DNA of 64,000 bases from Apodemus sylvaticus (taxonomy: Eukaryota; Chordata; Mammalia; Rodentia; Muridae), in contig NC_067473.1 in assembly GCF_947179515.1 (NCBI RefSeq), positions 84,164,013 through 84,228,012 of the forward strand, given 5' to 3'. A program made the position numbers and the translations under genes. The notes beneath the pieces are model-generated. The model worked only from the letters and a program-made list of their open reading frames with translations, did not search any database and was not told the DNA's origin. Positions 46,567-59,121 of the stretch are shown piece by piece; the stretch's first letter is position 1, and every line of letters starts with the position of its first letter.

Positions 46567-46801
46567 GTTTGACTAAAGAGAAGACAAAAGATCTGATTCT
46601 AATAAAAATATACCCCACCCCACCCCAACCCAATAGGTCTCTGGGACACATGTCTGGTATTGACCAGATAATCCCAGAACAGGCAAAAATCTGTAAATGT
46701 AGGGAGAAGAAACATTTCAAGGACAGCTCAGTTTACAAAGAGTACAAGAAGTAATCTCCCTCATAAACATCCATAATGAGTATTAAGGGATCTCTCTATT
46801 G

Positions 46802-46804
<3 letters not shown>
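46567..46804. other. Unassigned spacer
   Basis: No feature is recognised apart from an ACCCC-rich patch near 46611-46632. Confidence 0.5.
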
Positions 46805-46879
<75 letters not shown>

Positions 46880-46960
46880 CTCCTTCTCTCTCTCTTTCTC
46901 CCCTCCCCCTCTCTCTCCTTTCTTTCCTTCTCTCTCTCTTTCTCCTCCTCCCTCTCTCAA
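46805..46960. repeat. (CT)n and CT-rich polypyrimidine tract
   Basis: A pure CT run of about 70 nt is followed by mixed CTCC/TTCT sequence to about 46960. Such mirror-symmetric polypurine/polypyrimidine tracts can form triplex DNA in vitro. Confidence 0.97.
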
Positions 46961-47109
46961 CTGGATCCCACCAGGAACTTTCAATAGATGTGAAGTGGAA
47001 GCAGACAGGGAAAATACCTTTCTGCCTAACTTTGAAACTGCATATTCCCGTCTTTCTTGATTAGAACAAGGGAAATACATATTTTCTATCATCTAAAGCT
47101 ATAATTCTA

Positions 47110-47320
47110 TGGACTGGAGAGATGGCTCAGTAGCTAAGATGACTGGTGCTCATCCAGAGGCGTAAGCTTCAATCCCCAGCACCAACATGGAAGTTCAGCA
47201 GCTTCTGCAGCTCCAGTTTCAGGTGATCCAGCACACTCTTCTGGCCTCTATGAGCTCCACGCCTACAAGTACATGAAACACCCATGCAAATAAAATAAAA
47301 ATAAACCTTAATATAAAAAC
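47110..47320 (+). mobile_element. B3-family SINE
   Basis: It starts ATGGACTGGAGAGATGGCTCA with the A box, and has a B-box-like CTTCAATCCCCAGCACC. The body TTCTGGCCTCTATGAGCTCC and an ATAAAATAAAAATAAA tail complete it. Confidence 0.9.
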
Positions 47321-47498
47321 AAAAACATCCTACTTTATAGGGTTGACATGTAAAGATTTGGGGCTCTTTATTCTTTTCTTTTATCTGTCTTGTTTTATTT
47401 ACAAAGAGGATCTTACTTCAAGGTCATGCTGATAATGTGTCAAGGATCTTGCCAAAATGTAAATTTCGTTTTACCTCACTCTTAGGTTCTGTAAGGAA

Positions 47499-47549
47499 AC
47501 ACACATACATACACACAGACACACAGACACACACACACACACACACACT
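47499..47549. repeat. (CA)n microsatellite
   Basis: A CA run with interspersed CATA and CAGA units. Confidence 0.95.
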
Positions 47550-48698
47550 GTGTAAATCAAGAAAAAGGAAGTATTTTTGAGATTTACAACAACAACAAAA
47601 CAACAAAAAGCTTGATAGTTAAAAGTACCTGGGCAGGTAATCTTAATGTACTGTATATGTTTTTGGATTCAACACTTGATTGGGAAAATAAAATAAGAGA
47701 GAAAGATTAAGTGGGGCTGATTTAAGTATATAAATATGAGATTATATTTCTGGTATGAATAGTTTAAAAAGAAAAATTTCAGACAGTGATGGATTTTATA
47801 TAATAAAATTAGACTTTTGTCTGAAAAATAAAAAAATTAGCAAAATTATAACAACTTAAAGCTACTTGCAAAAGGTCTAAATAAATTATATAAGGTTTGA
47901 GCATGGTGTGACTTAAAAATGATATATATTTGATGATTAAAATTTCTAGGGTTAATTAATTAATTACGATAATTACTTGTGGTTTGGCTTACTTTGTTAT
48001 GCTTTAATTATTTTAGGAAACAGTCACAATAAACCAAGATTTACCAGAAACTGTTTGTCTTGTTTTCTCTAATTATTATCTAATTGTACACTCTTAATAT
48101 TATGCAAAAATTAAACTTACAAGTCTCGTGAAGATGTCTGGGTGTTCTGGGTGTTCAACAAGGTCTAGAGACTACACCAGTAAGGGTAGGATGGTTAAAG
48201 GTCACAGCCAAATTTTTGATCTTTGTCCTCCAAGGCCAGTCAAGGCCCAGAGGACAAGATACCTCTGATAAGTCTCTTCTTCTCTTGATCAGAGACACCA
48301 GAGACTGGACTCTAACAAGTGCACATATAAGAAGAGGGAGTCAAGGGGACTTGGGGATATGTGCAATACAAATTTAAAATTGAGGATTGTATGGGGTCCA
48401 CACAATCACTAAAACTTATAAGAAACATATGACTTGCAGAAAGGCAAACAAAGGAGTACTATCACAAATAAACATCATCTGGGAGACCTCTTATACTAAG
48501 GTCTTTCAAAGTATTATGTGGACATCACAAAAGTGTCAAAGGTAAAAACCAAACCAAACCAAACAAACAAAAAGCAAGCAAACAAATCCCTAAAATATTT
48601 ACTGGTGATAGTGGACCACCTCTCTAGGTAGGTAGAAGCTACCCTCTTCACACAACTATTATTGCTGATAAGGTGAAAAAGTTGTACCATGATTTGGG

Positions 48699-48736
<38 letters not shown>

Positions 48737-49599
48737 CTGCTATCCTAAAATATTTCATAAAGACATTAGACACTAATAGAAGTTATCATACTCTTGACAT
48801 TACTTCCTAGTCTGGAAAAATAAGAGTGAATCAACTTTTAAGAAACATAATTCATACCTCAAACAAGATTAACCTGGCCTAAATGTCTCCTTATAGCTTT
48901 ATTTAGGATTAAGATAGTTCTAAGAAGAGATGTGGACCACAAAAGTATTGTGTGGCTTCCTATATTTCAATAGGTTCATAGACCTTTGCCATCATGGAGA
49001 CTAAAGATCAATTTCTCAAAATTGAGTCTTCCCCAATTTTCTTCCCCCAAATTCCCCACTTATGGGTCTTCCCTCCACTTTGCTTTCTCTCATGTTCCCA
49101 GACCTTCTCACAGATTGTTCTGCTCAAATGTCTAGGCCATCCTTTACAATCTAGGGACTAAATGCTGGTAAAAATCTGGAAAGTGCTCAAGTTGAAATAA
49201 AACTAGGAGGGGCCCTTTTAAATATCGTTAATGACCCAAATCATGATTTGGTTGCTTAAAAGAGGTTGGACAAACTACATCCACCATGCCCCCCCCACAA
49301 AAGCTGTTGACAACAGGATCTAGGGAAAATGGACAATCCTATCAGAAATTTAAAGACCCTTTAAAATTAAGATAGAAAAACCTGGTTTTAGTCTGTTTAT
49401 TATAGATATAAATAATGAAAAACTTTGTGGTTAATGTAATTAAAACAATATTTTCACTTACTAGTCAGCTTGGTGTTATCTAGTTTTACTTTGAGGAAAC
49501 TTACAAACCATAGAGAAGTTTCTTAAATGGACAAAATTAAGTGTCCTAGGTTGTCTCCATGTGTCATCTAGGGAGCATTTAGAAGTAATAATAAGATTC
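47550..49599. other. Unassigned AT-rich sequence with a (CA)n tract
   Basis: A pure CA run lies at 48700-48734. Elsewhere I recognise no gene or repeat; reading frames are short. Confidence 0.5.
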
Positions 49600-51606
49600 C
49601 CTGGGACCCACCTTACATTCCATCACACACAGATCCCTTATGATCCTCAACCACACCATAAATTCCATATCCCTCTACCTGACTTAGACTAGTTCCTTCT
49701 GCGTCACAGCCAACCTTTTCACCAGCAATATCTTCAACATTCTTCTTTGAGATCTATGCCTGTTAGTTTTCCTACCTTCTCTATTATCACCTCCTCAAAG
49801 TGCCGGATCTACATTCAGTGCCCTGGACTAGTCTAGTGTCCCTTGCCTGCACCATAGTCTCTTCTGCCAGGACCTTTTCTCCCTACCCCCCAAACCACAG
49901 ACACCCCTCACAACACATCAAACCTTTCCTCCAGATAAACACCGGCCTCCAAGCATGAACCAGGAGGCACATCCTATACACAAATACAGTCCCTCTGTCT
50001 ATCTGACCTCACTCCATTTAAACTGTTTTCAGTCTCTAGGCATAATCTGACCATATAACCTCTTTTCTGCCCAAAACTGTTCCATCCATACCAGAATTAA
50101 AACTAACAAAACAGGTCCAAAGGCCCATATTTCATGGCAAAAATACAAACAATATGAAACATAAAGACAGTATCTTTTTTCCAGAATCAATCAGTTCTAA
50201 AGTGATGTTTGCAAATGAGAACGGCCTATATGAAACCCTAGAACACAAATTTGAAAGAATAAATATAAACTTCCTCAAAGAATTCAAGGAGTTAAAAACA
50301 AAAAAAATCCCAATGAAATCAAGGGGAAAGAACACAGGAGGCTAACTACCTGAGTGATGTCCAAGTACACACGATGTGAGGCTGATAGAAACCAAAACAA
50401 ACAAACAAACAAAAAACAAACAAACAAACAAAACCTCAGGCCTTGAGAATGGAATCAATAAGGAGGTATAAACACTGACAAGAACTGAAGCTGAAAGGAA
50501 GGTGGAGTTCAAAAACCTAAAAATCTCAAGTAGAAAACTCAAAGGATAGTCTTTCAAGTAGAATGAATTAAGCAGAAGATAGAATTTTAGAACTCAATTA
50601 TAGAGTAGAGGATCTAGACAAATACACAAGGAATATAAGAAAATTAAGCAAAGCAAAACAAAACAAAAAAGAACACATGGGAAATGTGGGACACTATGAT
50701 AAAAACAAACCTTTGAATTGTAGGCATAGATAAATCCCAAGTCAATGGCATTGACCAGATCTTCAATAAGATCATAAAAGAATACTTCCAGAAACAAAAG
50801 AAAGACATGTAGAAATGGAAGCACACAGAGCACAAAATAGATAAGACCAGTCAGGAAAATTTCCATGGCTTAATATAGATAAAACACTAAGTATACAGAA
50901 CACAGAGGGTGCATTGAAAAACCCAAACACAAGTCATATATAAATGAAAAACCCTATAGAATACCAGCTGATTTCTCAATGAACACTTTAAAATCAAAAG
51001 AGCCTAGAGCAATGCATTCCAACTCTGCCATGACCAAACTCCACTAATACACCTGCAAAACTATTTACCATAATTGTACTATAATTGAGGAAGACAGAAA
51101 AAAATCATGATATAAACTGCTTAAAATTTTTACAGCCAATAAACCAAAGGGAAATATAGGAACCAATACTTTGGGCTGAAGAGAGGAATTAACACTGTCA
51201 AAAGACAAATTACCACTGAGAACACAGTGCCAAAAATCAACAATAGGATGACCACGATTAACACACACATTTTAGTAACTTAAATTATAAATGACCTCAA
51301 TTCTTCAATCACAGACTCACTGAATGGATCAAGAAAAAAAATCTATAAATCTCCCGTCTAAAAGAAATATATTTTAGCTTTAAAGATATGCACTACTTTA
51401 GAGAAAAATGATGGGCAAAAATATTCTAATCAAATGGGACCAGGAAGCAAGAAGATGGGAGTATCCTAATATCTGCAAAATACCCTTAAAACTAAAACCA
51501 ACAAGAAGAAAGAAGGAGACTTCATTCTAATCAAGAAGACATTACTATTCTAACCATACATGCGCCATCCAATTTCATAAGAAATGTATGTAAAGAAATT
51601 GATTTA

Positions 51607-51769
51607 CAAGAGCATCGACTGCTCTTCCGGAGGTCCTGAGTTCAAGTCCCAGCAACTTCATTGTGGCTCACAATCATCTGTAATGGTATCCAATGCCCTC
51701 TTCTGGTTTCTGAAGACAGTGACAGTGTACTCATATATATAAAATAAATAAATACATAATTAAAAAAGC
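51607..51769 (+). mobile_element. 5'-truncated B3 SINE inside Lx L1
   Basis: The body CAAGAGCATCGACTGCTCTTC, GAGTTCAAGTCCCAGCAAC and CCCTCTTCTGGTTTCTGAAG is followed by an AAATAAATAAAT tail. Flanks AAATTGATTTA (51596-51606) and AAATCGATTTA (51770-51780) match at 10 of 11, so the SINE entered the L1 after it was fixed. Confidence 0.9.
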
Positions 51770-53967
51770 AAATCGATTTATATCAATACTCTATTTTCTC
51801 CAATAGACAGATCATCTGGACAAAAATATAACATAATTATCAGAATTAGTTGACACTATACATCAAATGATTGACTTAACAGACATCTACAGAACACATC
51901 ACCTAAACCCAAAAGAATATACAATTTATCAGCAGCACATGTAAGTTTTCCTAAAACAGTCCACATCCTAGAACAGAAAACAAATATTTATAAATTTGAA
52001 AAGATTGAAATAACTTTTCATATTCTCTTGGACTTCAATAAAATAAAATTAAAATTGAGTTAAAAAAAAAGCTTCTAGTAAATAGTAACTCTAGTAAATA
52101 GTAACTCCTGGAAATTAAACAACTCACTACTGAAGGATGAATAGACTGAAGGGGGGGAAGGAACAAGAAAAATATTCCCAACTAAATGAAAACAAAACCT
52201 CTGGGATAGGTTGGTGGCAATCCTAGTAAGAAAGAGCACAAATATATTATGTAATGATGCAAAAATTTGAAATCAAAACAAGACCTCTACAATGAAAACA
52301 TTAAACCTCTAAAGAAGGCGACGCTAGGGGACGTCACTGGAGAATGGAAAGACACCCTGTGCTCATGGACTGGTAGAATTAATATTGAGAAGATGACCAC
52401 TTTACCAAATGCAGTTTACAGATTCAATGTTACCGCAATTGAAAACCCCATCTCATTCTTTTCAGAAATAGTGTGTGTGTGGGGAAACTACTAAAATCCA
52501 CTTGGAAATGGACTCACAAAAGGTCCTGGATAGTCAAAGGAATCCTGAGGAAAAAGAACCGTGCTAGAGAGATTGACATTCCAAAAAGGAAAATCAGTGG
52601 GACAACAATCTAAGATGCAAATGTGAATACCTATAATTTCAATTACTTAATATTTGAAAAAGATGCCAAAAATAATCTGGAGAAAATAAATCATCTCCAA
52701 CAAATGATGCTGGGGACTGGACGTTCATATGCAGAAGAATGAAATTAAACTAGTATACATCACCTTGGACAAAAACTAACTCCAAATGGACCAAAGAGCT
52801 AAAATAGAAGCTATTTTAAAATAGAAGCTATTATTTCTACTGCTAGTAGAAAACATAAGTTGATTAAAGTATAGGGAAGGACTTTCTGAATATAATTCAA
52901 TTTGTGCAAGAATTGAGGCTGGTAGTCAAGAATTGGGACTTCACGAAACTAAAATTTCTGCCCACAACTGGGTGAAGAGGAAGCCCATAAAATGGGAGAA
53001 TCTTTACCAGTTCTGCCTATAACATTGGATTAATACATAGTATATACATAAAGAACTCAAAAAAAAAAAAAACCAAATAATTTTTTTAAATGATGCATTT
53101 GGGAGACTGGCCTGGGTCTTGAACCAGAGCTCCTAGAAGAAAAACAATGGCCAAAAAATATCTTTTAAAATGCTCATCATTCCCAGAAATCAGGGAAATG
53201 CAAATCAAGACAACTTTGAGATTTTTATCCAATTCCTATCAGAATGACAAAGATTAACAAAAGAGCAGGAAATAAATGATGGGGGGGATGAAGGGCAAGG
53301 AAACCCTCATTCACTGCTGGTGAGATTGCAAATGGTGGCAGCCACTGAGGATATCAGTGTGGGGAATCCTCAGAAGGCTATAAATAGATCTACCTATATA
53401 TACAACTAGCTATACCACTGTTTGGCATTAGACCAAAGGACTCAATATCCTATGCCACAGATACTTATTCAGCTATGTTCACTGCTGCTCTAGAAAATGA
53501 AAACAACATAATATCATTTAACTGAAGAATAAATAATGAAAATGTGGCAAATGTACTGTAGTATACAATTCAGCTGCAAAGAATAATGAAACCATGTATT
53601 TTGCTGGTAAATGGGTGGAACTTTAAGATAATATTAAGTTAGATAACCCAGCCCTCTCCAAATAAATGTTGCATGTTCTCTCTTATTAGAAACTCCTAGT
53701 ATCATCATTTCATCAGATGTGAATACATATCCCGATGCAACTGCAGAAACCAGGTAAGTAAAAAAGAGACCATTGCAAAGACAGGGATTTAGGGAGCAAC
53801 AGAAAAGGGAACAGAAGTGGGGAGGAGTGTTATTTTACAAAAGTAAAATAACAGTAATTATGTCTAAAATAATACTATTGATTATTTACCTAAAAAAATA
53901 AATATATATACATTTTTTCCACAACTGTGTAAAAGATGGAGTAGCCACCATTACCCAAGAGGGCCAC

Positions 53968-54204
53968 ATGGGGGCTTCACAGGGAGTTGGGTGATAGAAG
54001 ATGGAGGATTTACAAGGAGCTTGGGTGATAGAAGATGGAGGATTTACAAGGAGCTTGGGTGATAGAAGATGGGGGCTTCACAGGGAGCTTGGGTGATAGA
54101 AGATGGGGGCTTCACAGGGAGTTTGGGTGATAGAAGATGGGGGCTTCACAGGGAGCTTGGGTGATAGAAGATGTGGGCTTCACGGGGAGCTTGGGTGATA
54201 GACG
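53968..54204 (+). repeat. 34-bp minisatellite
   Basis: About seven tandem units of exactly 34 bp: GATAGAAGAT recurs at 53993, 54027, 54061, 54095, 54129, 54163 and (as GATAGACGAT) 54197. Two early units carry GGAGGATTTACAAGG, while later ones carry GGGGGCTTCACAGGG. It lies in the 3' UTR of the Lx-type L1. A minus-strand reading frame through it is an artefact. Confidence 0.95.
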
Positions 54205-55340
54205 ATGAGCCTGCTGAACACACAATATCCATGAACCAACTAAGAAAAGGCAGGTTTTATCAGAAGATGCCTTTAAAAAATGGTTTAATGGAATTGGAGC
54301 ATGGCAGAGGGAAGTGGAACTAATGACATGGCATGGCTGCAGTAGACAAAGGACCATGTCCTTGGGTAGCTATCAGGCCTCCTCACTCCACTGTTGCCTG
54401 CTTGGCCAGTGCCACCACTCGACCACAATGACCAACATGGTACGATAATCCCAGGAGTACAGTAGTGGCACGTACAACTTGACGGTACCCAACAGCTCTG
54501 TATTTAATGGTTGTTTCCAATAAGAAAACAACTATTCCTGGTACTGGAAACCCAGCCAACTAGACAGGGAGAGTAAATCATGCATCTTGTAGGAGAGCCT
54601 ACAACCACCACTTTACTAAACCTAAACAATCTCTAATTACTCTTTCAATATTTGTCCTTGTATCCACAGATATGTTTTGTCTTCATCCCTTGTCAAAGAA
54701 ATTTCACTTTGTACAGAGACCATTAGAGATAAACTACAACCAATCAAAATGTAGCATTGTACAGCCTAGTTCCAGTAGATACATCTATGAAACAACTACT
54801 ACATTTAAGTCTCAGGGGGACATTGAGGAAAGGGAGGCAGAAATAGTCTATGAGCCACAGGGTTAGGGAGTTTGCCGTGAGATTGTCTCCTAGTAATGTC
54901 AGGAAGAATATCCAGAAAGTCTCACCGACATGGCTGCCTAAACATGAGCTGAACAAGGACAACAAGAAACATGCCAAAGTGGATGGGGAATCCTGATAGC
55001 TGGACCATTCACAATGAACTACAAGCAACTGAGAAATGCTGAGTGGGAGAAATAGTCTTCCTTAGGTGGGAGCACTGGTATTGGTTAACCAGTACCAAAT
55101 GGGAGCCCTGAAAATTTACACACAAGCAGCATTAAACAGCCTGAGCAGGTTATAATTAGAAAGATTTAGACACAGATACACATACACATACATGTATGCA
55201 TGTCATTAAAGAAAAAAGAGGCCATGAACTTGAAGTGAAAAACAGCAAGGAGGAGTATATGGGAGGACTTGAAAGGAGAAAAAAAGAAGGGAGAAATGAT
55301 GCAATTGTATAGTAATCTCAAAAATAAAATTAAAAAAGCA

Positions 55341-56932
55341 AAAAAATTTAAAAAGCAGTATGCTGAAGAAACTTTTTTAAAATAAAATTTTATATGTCAA
55401 AATTTCCTTTTGTGGAGGTAATGGGAGAGATCTACCCTTGAGGAGTTTATCATGTGTTTGAGACACTCACCTGTCTAGGTTTAATCCATCATCATGAACT
55501 TTCACTACAATGCTCAGTCTTGCTTTATGGAGCCAAATTTTATTTCCATAAGAAAAGTAAAATATGTGTAAGTATTTGTATGCTTCTTTAGGAAAGGGTA
55601 TTTCCTATGCTGTAATGTGTTGTCTTTTATAGTACTAAAGTTTCATTAAGTTAAAAATGCATAGAAATTAAATCTTCTAGATGAAGTTGATGAAGAATGT
55701 ATTTGGAAGCTTTAATAGTCTACTGGGAAATTGGAATAAATAATAGATATGCTCGTGTGTTTGCTTGAAAAGATGCAAATGTATCGTACAAACTCTAGTC
55801 AAGGACTATATAGTTCCTTGAATGCCATGGGTAGGAAGAGGCTTTGTCAGTTTCAATACAGAATTCTTTTTGTTGAGCAGACACTTCAAGAAGACCTCAC
55901 ATGAAGTCTTTGGAGGGAGAGAATCCAGCTGGTTGTTGAAGAGAGACAGGTAAGAATAGGAAATACTTTAGCAACTCAGGACTCAACCTAACTTGGTCTA
56001 TACCCAAAACTTTCTTCTAACAATGGCAGCCTATGACTCTTATCTGTACACATGATACAAAACTCTCTTGAACTTAGCAGCATGTAAATAATCTAGAGCT
56101 TGCATCTACAAATAAATTCCTTCTCCCCTTAATGACCCATAAACTTTGGCAGTTTAAATTTAAACATATTTCTACACATCTAGGTATAAAGTAGAGATGA
56201 TTAGGTTTGATCTGGTTTTGGAGGCCCATGTAAAAAGGCAAACTGTCCTCAAAAGGAAATCTTATTGAGATTCCCCTGTTTACCATGCATAATTGGACAC
56301 ATACTTATGCATAATTGGACACATATAATTAAGATTAGATGTATTATGAGGTGAATGCAAGTGAGAAAATAGCTACATAACTCGGAAAAGAAAACTACCT
56401 ACACTGCACCCATAGTAGTCAAACTGTGCCTTTACCCAAACACCATAAAAAAAAGACCCAAATACTTACTGAGGCCCTTTTCATTCATGTGGCTTACTGT
56501 CAGTATTGACAGTGTGTCATCACTAATCTGGGCCATCACTTCGTTGGGAATTAAATTTCCCTGTTACCTTTGCAATCTGTGTGAACCATGTCTTTCATTC
56601 TTGAATAAGAGGCCATGATCCTGAAAACACCCAGCCAAACTCCAATTACTTGGTTATAGTTTGAGAAGTGTTAAGTGTTCATCTGGCAACAGATACCCCA
56701 GCCATACCACATTAAGGGATGTTATAGATTTTTTATAGCATCATCTGTGTTATTTATAGTAGTTTTCTAGATCCATCAAACTATTAAAAACTAGATGTTC
56801 TGAAACAACTAAAATTTTGTATCTCATAATTCTGGAACCTAGGAATCTTTTATTGAGGTGATAGAAGTGTAAGTCTCTTTGTACCCTCTTGTAGGCTCCA
56901 AGAGAACTTGTTCCCTGACTTTCTCTTAGTTT
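55341..56932. other. Apparently unique sequence
   Basis: No interspersed repeat is recognised. It contains a candidate exon (55881-55949) and a 19-bp direct repeat, ATGCATAATTGGACACATA, at 56285-56303 and 56307-56325. Confidence 0.5.
55881..55949 (+). other. Candidate exon (unsupported by homology)
   Basis: An acceptor-like TTCTTTTTGTTGAGCAG ends at 55880 and a donor GACAG followed by GTAAGA begins at 55950. The 69-bp interval has one fully open frame (starting at its second base). No protein family is recognised, so chance is a serious alternative. Confidence 0.2.
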
Positions 56933-56948
56933 CTGATGGCAGCTTTTT

Positions 56949-58261
56949 TTTTTTTTAATTTATTGATATATTTATTTACACTTCAAATGATTTCCCCTTT
57001 TCTGGACCCCCACTCCCCGAAAGTCCCATCAGTCCCTTTCCCTCCCCCTGTTTTCCCATCCAACCCTTCCCACTTCCCTGTTCTGATTTTGTTCTAAACT
57101 GCTTCACTGAGTCTTTCCAGAACAAGGGGCCACTCCTCCATTCTTCTTGTACCTCATTTGATGTGTGGATTATGTTTGGGGTATTCCAGTTTTCTAGGTT
57201 AATATCCACTTATTAGTGAGTGCATACCATGATTCATCTTTTGAGTCTGGGTTACCTCACTTAGTATGATGTTCTCCAGCTCCATCCATTTGCCTAAGAA
57301 TTTCATGAATTCATTGTTTCTAATGGCTGAATAGTACTCCATTGTGTATATATACCACATTTTTTGCATCCACTCTTCTGTTGAGGGATACCTGGGTTCT
57401 TTCCAACTTCTGGCAATTATAAATAGGGCTGCTATGAACATAGTAGAACATGTATCCTTATTATATGCTGGGGAACCTTTTGGGTATATGCCCAGGAGTG
57501 GTATAGCAGGATCTTCTGGAAGTGAAGTGCCCAGTTTTCGGAGGAACCGCCAGACTGATTTCCAGAGTGGTTGTACCAATTTGCAATCCCACCAGCAGTG
57601 GAGGAGTGTTCCTCTTTCTCCACATCCTCTCCAACACCTGCTGTCTCCTGAATTTTTAATCTTAGCCATTCTGACTGGTGTAAGGTGAAATCTCAGGGTT
57701 GTTTTGATTTGCATTTCCCTAATGACTAATGAAGTTGAGCATTTTTTAAGATGTTTCTCCGCCATCCGAAATTCTTCAGGTGAGAATTCTTGTTTAACTC
57801 TGTATCCCATTTTTTAATAGGGTTGTTTGGTTTTCTGGAGTCTAACTTCTTGAGTTCTTTATATATATTGGATATTAGCCCTCTATCTGATGTAGGATTG
57901 GTGAAGATCTTTTCCCAATTTGTTGGTTGCTGATCTGTCCTTTTGATAGTGTCCTTTGCCTTACAGAAACTTTGTAATTTTATGAGGTCCCATTTGTCAA
58001 TTCTTGATCTTAGAGCATATGCTATTGGTGTTCTGTTCAGAAACTTTCTCCCTGTACCGATGTCCTCAAGGGTCTTCCCCAGTTTCTTTTCTATTAGCTT
58101 CATAGTATCTGGCTTTATGTGGAGGTCCTTGATCCATTTGGATTTGAGCTTAGTACAAGGAGATAAGGATGGGTCAATTCGCATTCTTCTGCATGCTGAC
58201 CTCCAGTTGAACCAGCACCATTTGTTGAAAAGGCTATCTTTTTTCCATTGGATGTTTTCAG
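56949..58261 (-). mobile_element. Young 5'-truncated L1 with 16-bp target-site duplication
   Basis: The minus-strand 3' UTR (56949-57198) and ORF2 C-terminal third extend to about residue 920 (ENIQWKKDSLFNKWCWFNW at 58.2 kb). CTGATGGCAGCTTTTT at 56933-56948 and 58262-58277 is an exact duplication. A single-base deletion near 57790 shifts the ORF2 frame; otherwise it is close to the intact copy. The open pieces at 57199-57810 and 57726-58184 are fragments only. Confidence 0.95.
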
Positions 58262-58277
58262 CTGATGGCAGCTTTTT

Positions 58278-58618
58278 GTTCCATGGTTTGTAAATGCTTC
58301 ACTAACCTAACTAATGGCATCTTCAAACACTCTATTTCCAAATAGATTTACATTCTAGAATTCTAGGCAGGCATAAAATTGAGGAGGAACATACTTAGCT
58401 AACTGTGATTTCAAAGTTGTCTACACATCAGCATTTAGATAAAGCTACTGGCTAAGGGATTCATGCTCCATTGAGATGATCAGAAAGCCACTTTTAACTG
58501 ATTCTTCCAGGGTTTCTTTTATGAAGGCCCTAATTCTAGCTTTGAGGGCTCTGCTCTCATGACCTAATTATCTTCTGTGCCCTTGCCCCAGCCTTGAGCA
58601 AGTTAAATAGACCTAAGT
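58278..58618. other. Unassigned sequence
   Basis: No gene or repeat is confidently recognised. It may include the left part of the LTR-like segment that follows. Confidence 0.4.
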
Positions 58619-58895
58619 GTTTGCTATAGTTGGACCTTAATGACCCAGGTAGAGTCAATTTCCTACAGGAGTAGACTGCTTGAGGAGCTTGCTTTGCAAC
58701 TCAATCCAGCTGAAATAAAGGATGGGGTGGGGGCGGTCTGTGTGCTTTCCCTATATAAACACAGTGCTGACTGTTAAGCTGTGAACCTTGATCAGAAACT
58801 TGTCTTGGCTTCATCCTTCTCTCGAACCCTGTCCTTTTTCATTTCTAGCCCCCCTTTTAGGTAACCCAGTTCTTCATGGCTGCTGGACAGCTACA
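58619..58895 (+). mobile_element. LTR-like segment (possible solo LTR)
   Basis: It contains AAATAAAGGATGG, a TATA-type CCCTATATAAACACAGTG near 58749, then TGAACCTTGATCAGAAACTTG and a pyrimidine-rich TCCTTCTCTCGAACCCTG. This is the order expected of an endogenous-retrovirus LTR. Ends are not certain and no short duplication was confirmed. No retroviral coding sequence adjoins it. Confidence 0.4.
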
Positions 58896-59121
58896 ATGTT
58901 CCAAAGACTTTCCCTATTCTCATCCATTACTCTGGGGCTGAGGATTTCAACACAAAGCTGAAACCAAACATTAAGATTTTGGCAGGATCAAAGATTATAT
59001 CCATCTTATGACTGGCCAGCAATGTAGTTTTCCTGTAAAGCCTTGGAAGCACCAGCTCATACAGGAAGGTGATGGACAAAAGCAATTAGACCATGCTGGA
59101 TGTTTGTCTCATTACTGTTGG

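Larger units (their letters stand above)
49600..55340 (+). mobile_element. Nearly complete ancient Lx-type L1
   Basis: A pyrimidine-rich 5' UTR (about 49600-50100) leads to a broken ORF1. An open remnant at 50154-50345 includes ENGLYETLEHKFERIN, of the ORF1 coiled-coil type. Broken ORF2 runs from about 51300 to 53760 (for example WTGRINIEKMTTLPNAVYRFN at 52.4 kb). The Lx-like 3' UTR ends AGTAATCTCAAAAATAAAA near 55335. Many stops make it a relic. It hosts a B3 insertion and a 34-bp minisatellite. Boundaries are approximate. Confidence 0.82.

Noticed and set aside
45834..46754. 306-codon open frame with reverse-transcriptase wording
   Set aside because: It is the inverted part of a twin-primed L1, beginning inside the FADD region and running out into flanking DNA. 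It is not a gene.
50154..50345. 63-codon coiled-coil-like frame as a small gene
   Set aside because: It corresponds to part of ORF1 of an ancient Lx-type L1 and is broken on both sides.
53750..53765. CAG|GTAAGT splice donor
   Set aside because: It lies in decayed L1 sequence with no paired acceptor, so it is treated as incidental.
53968..54204. CRISPR-like regular repeat array
   Set aside because: The 34-bp units are directly contiguous with no unique spacers, and the surrounding DNA is a rodent L1 relic. It is a minisatellite.
54112..54357. Minus-strand frame with internal amino-acid repeats
   Set aside because: The repetition comes from the 34-bp minisatellite and there is no start context or domain.
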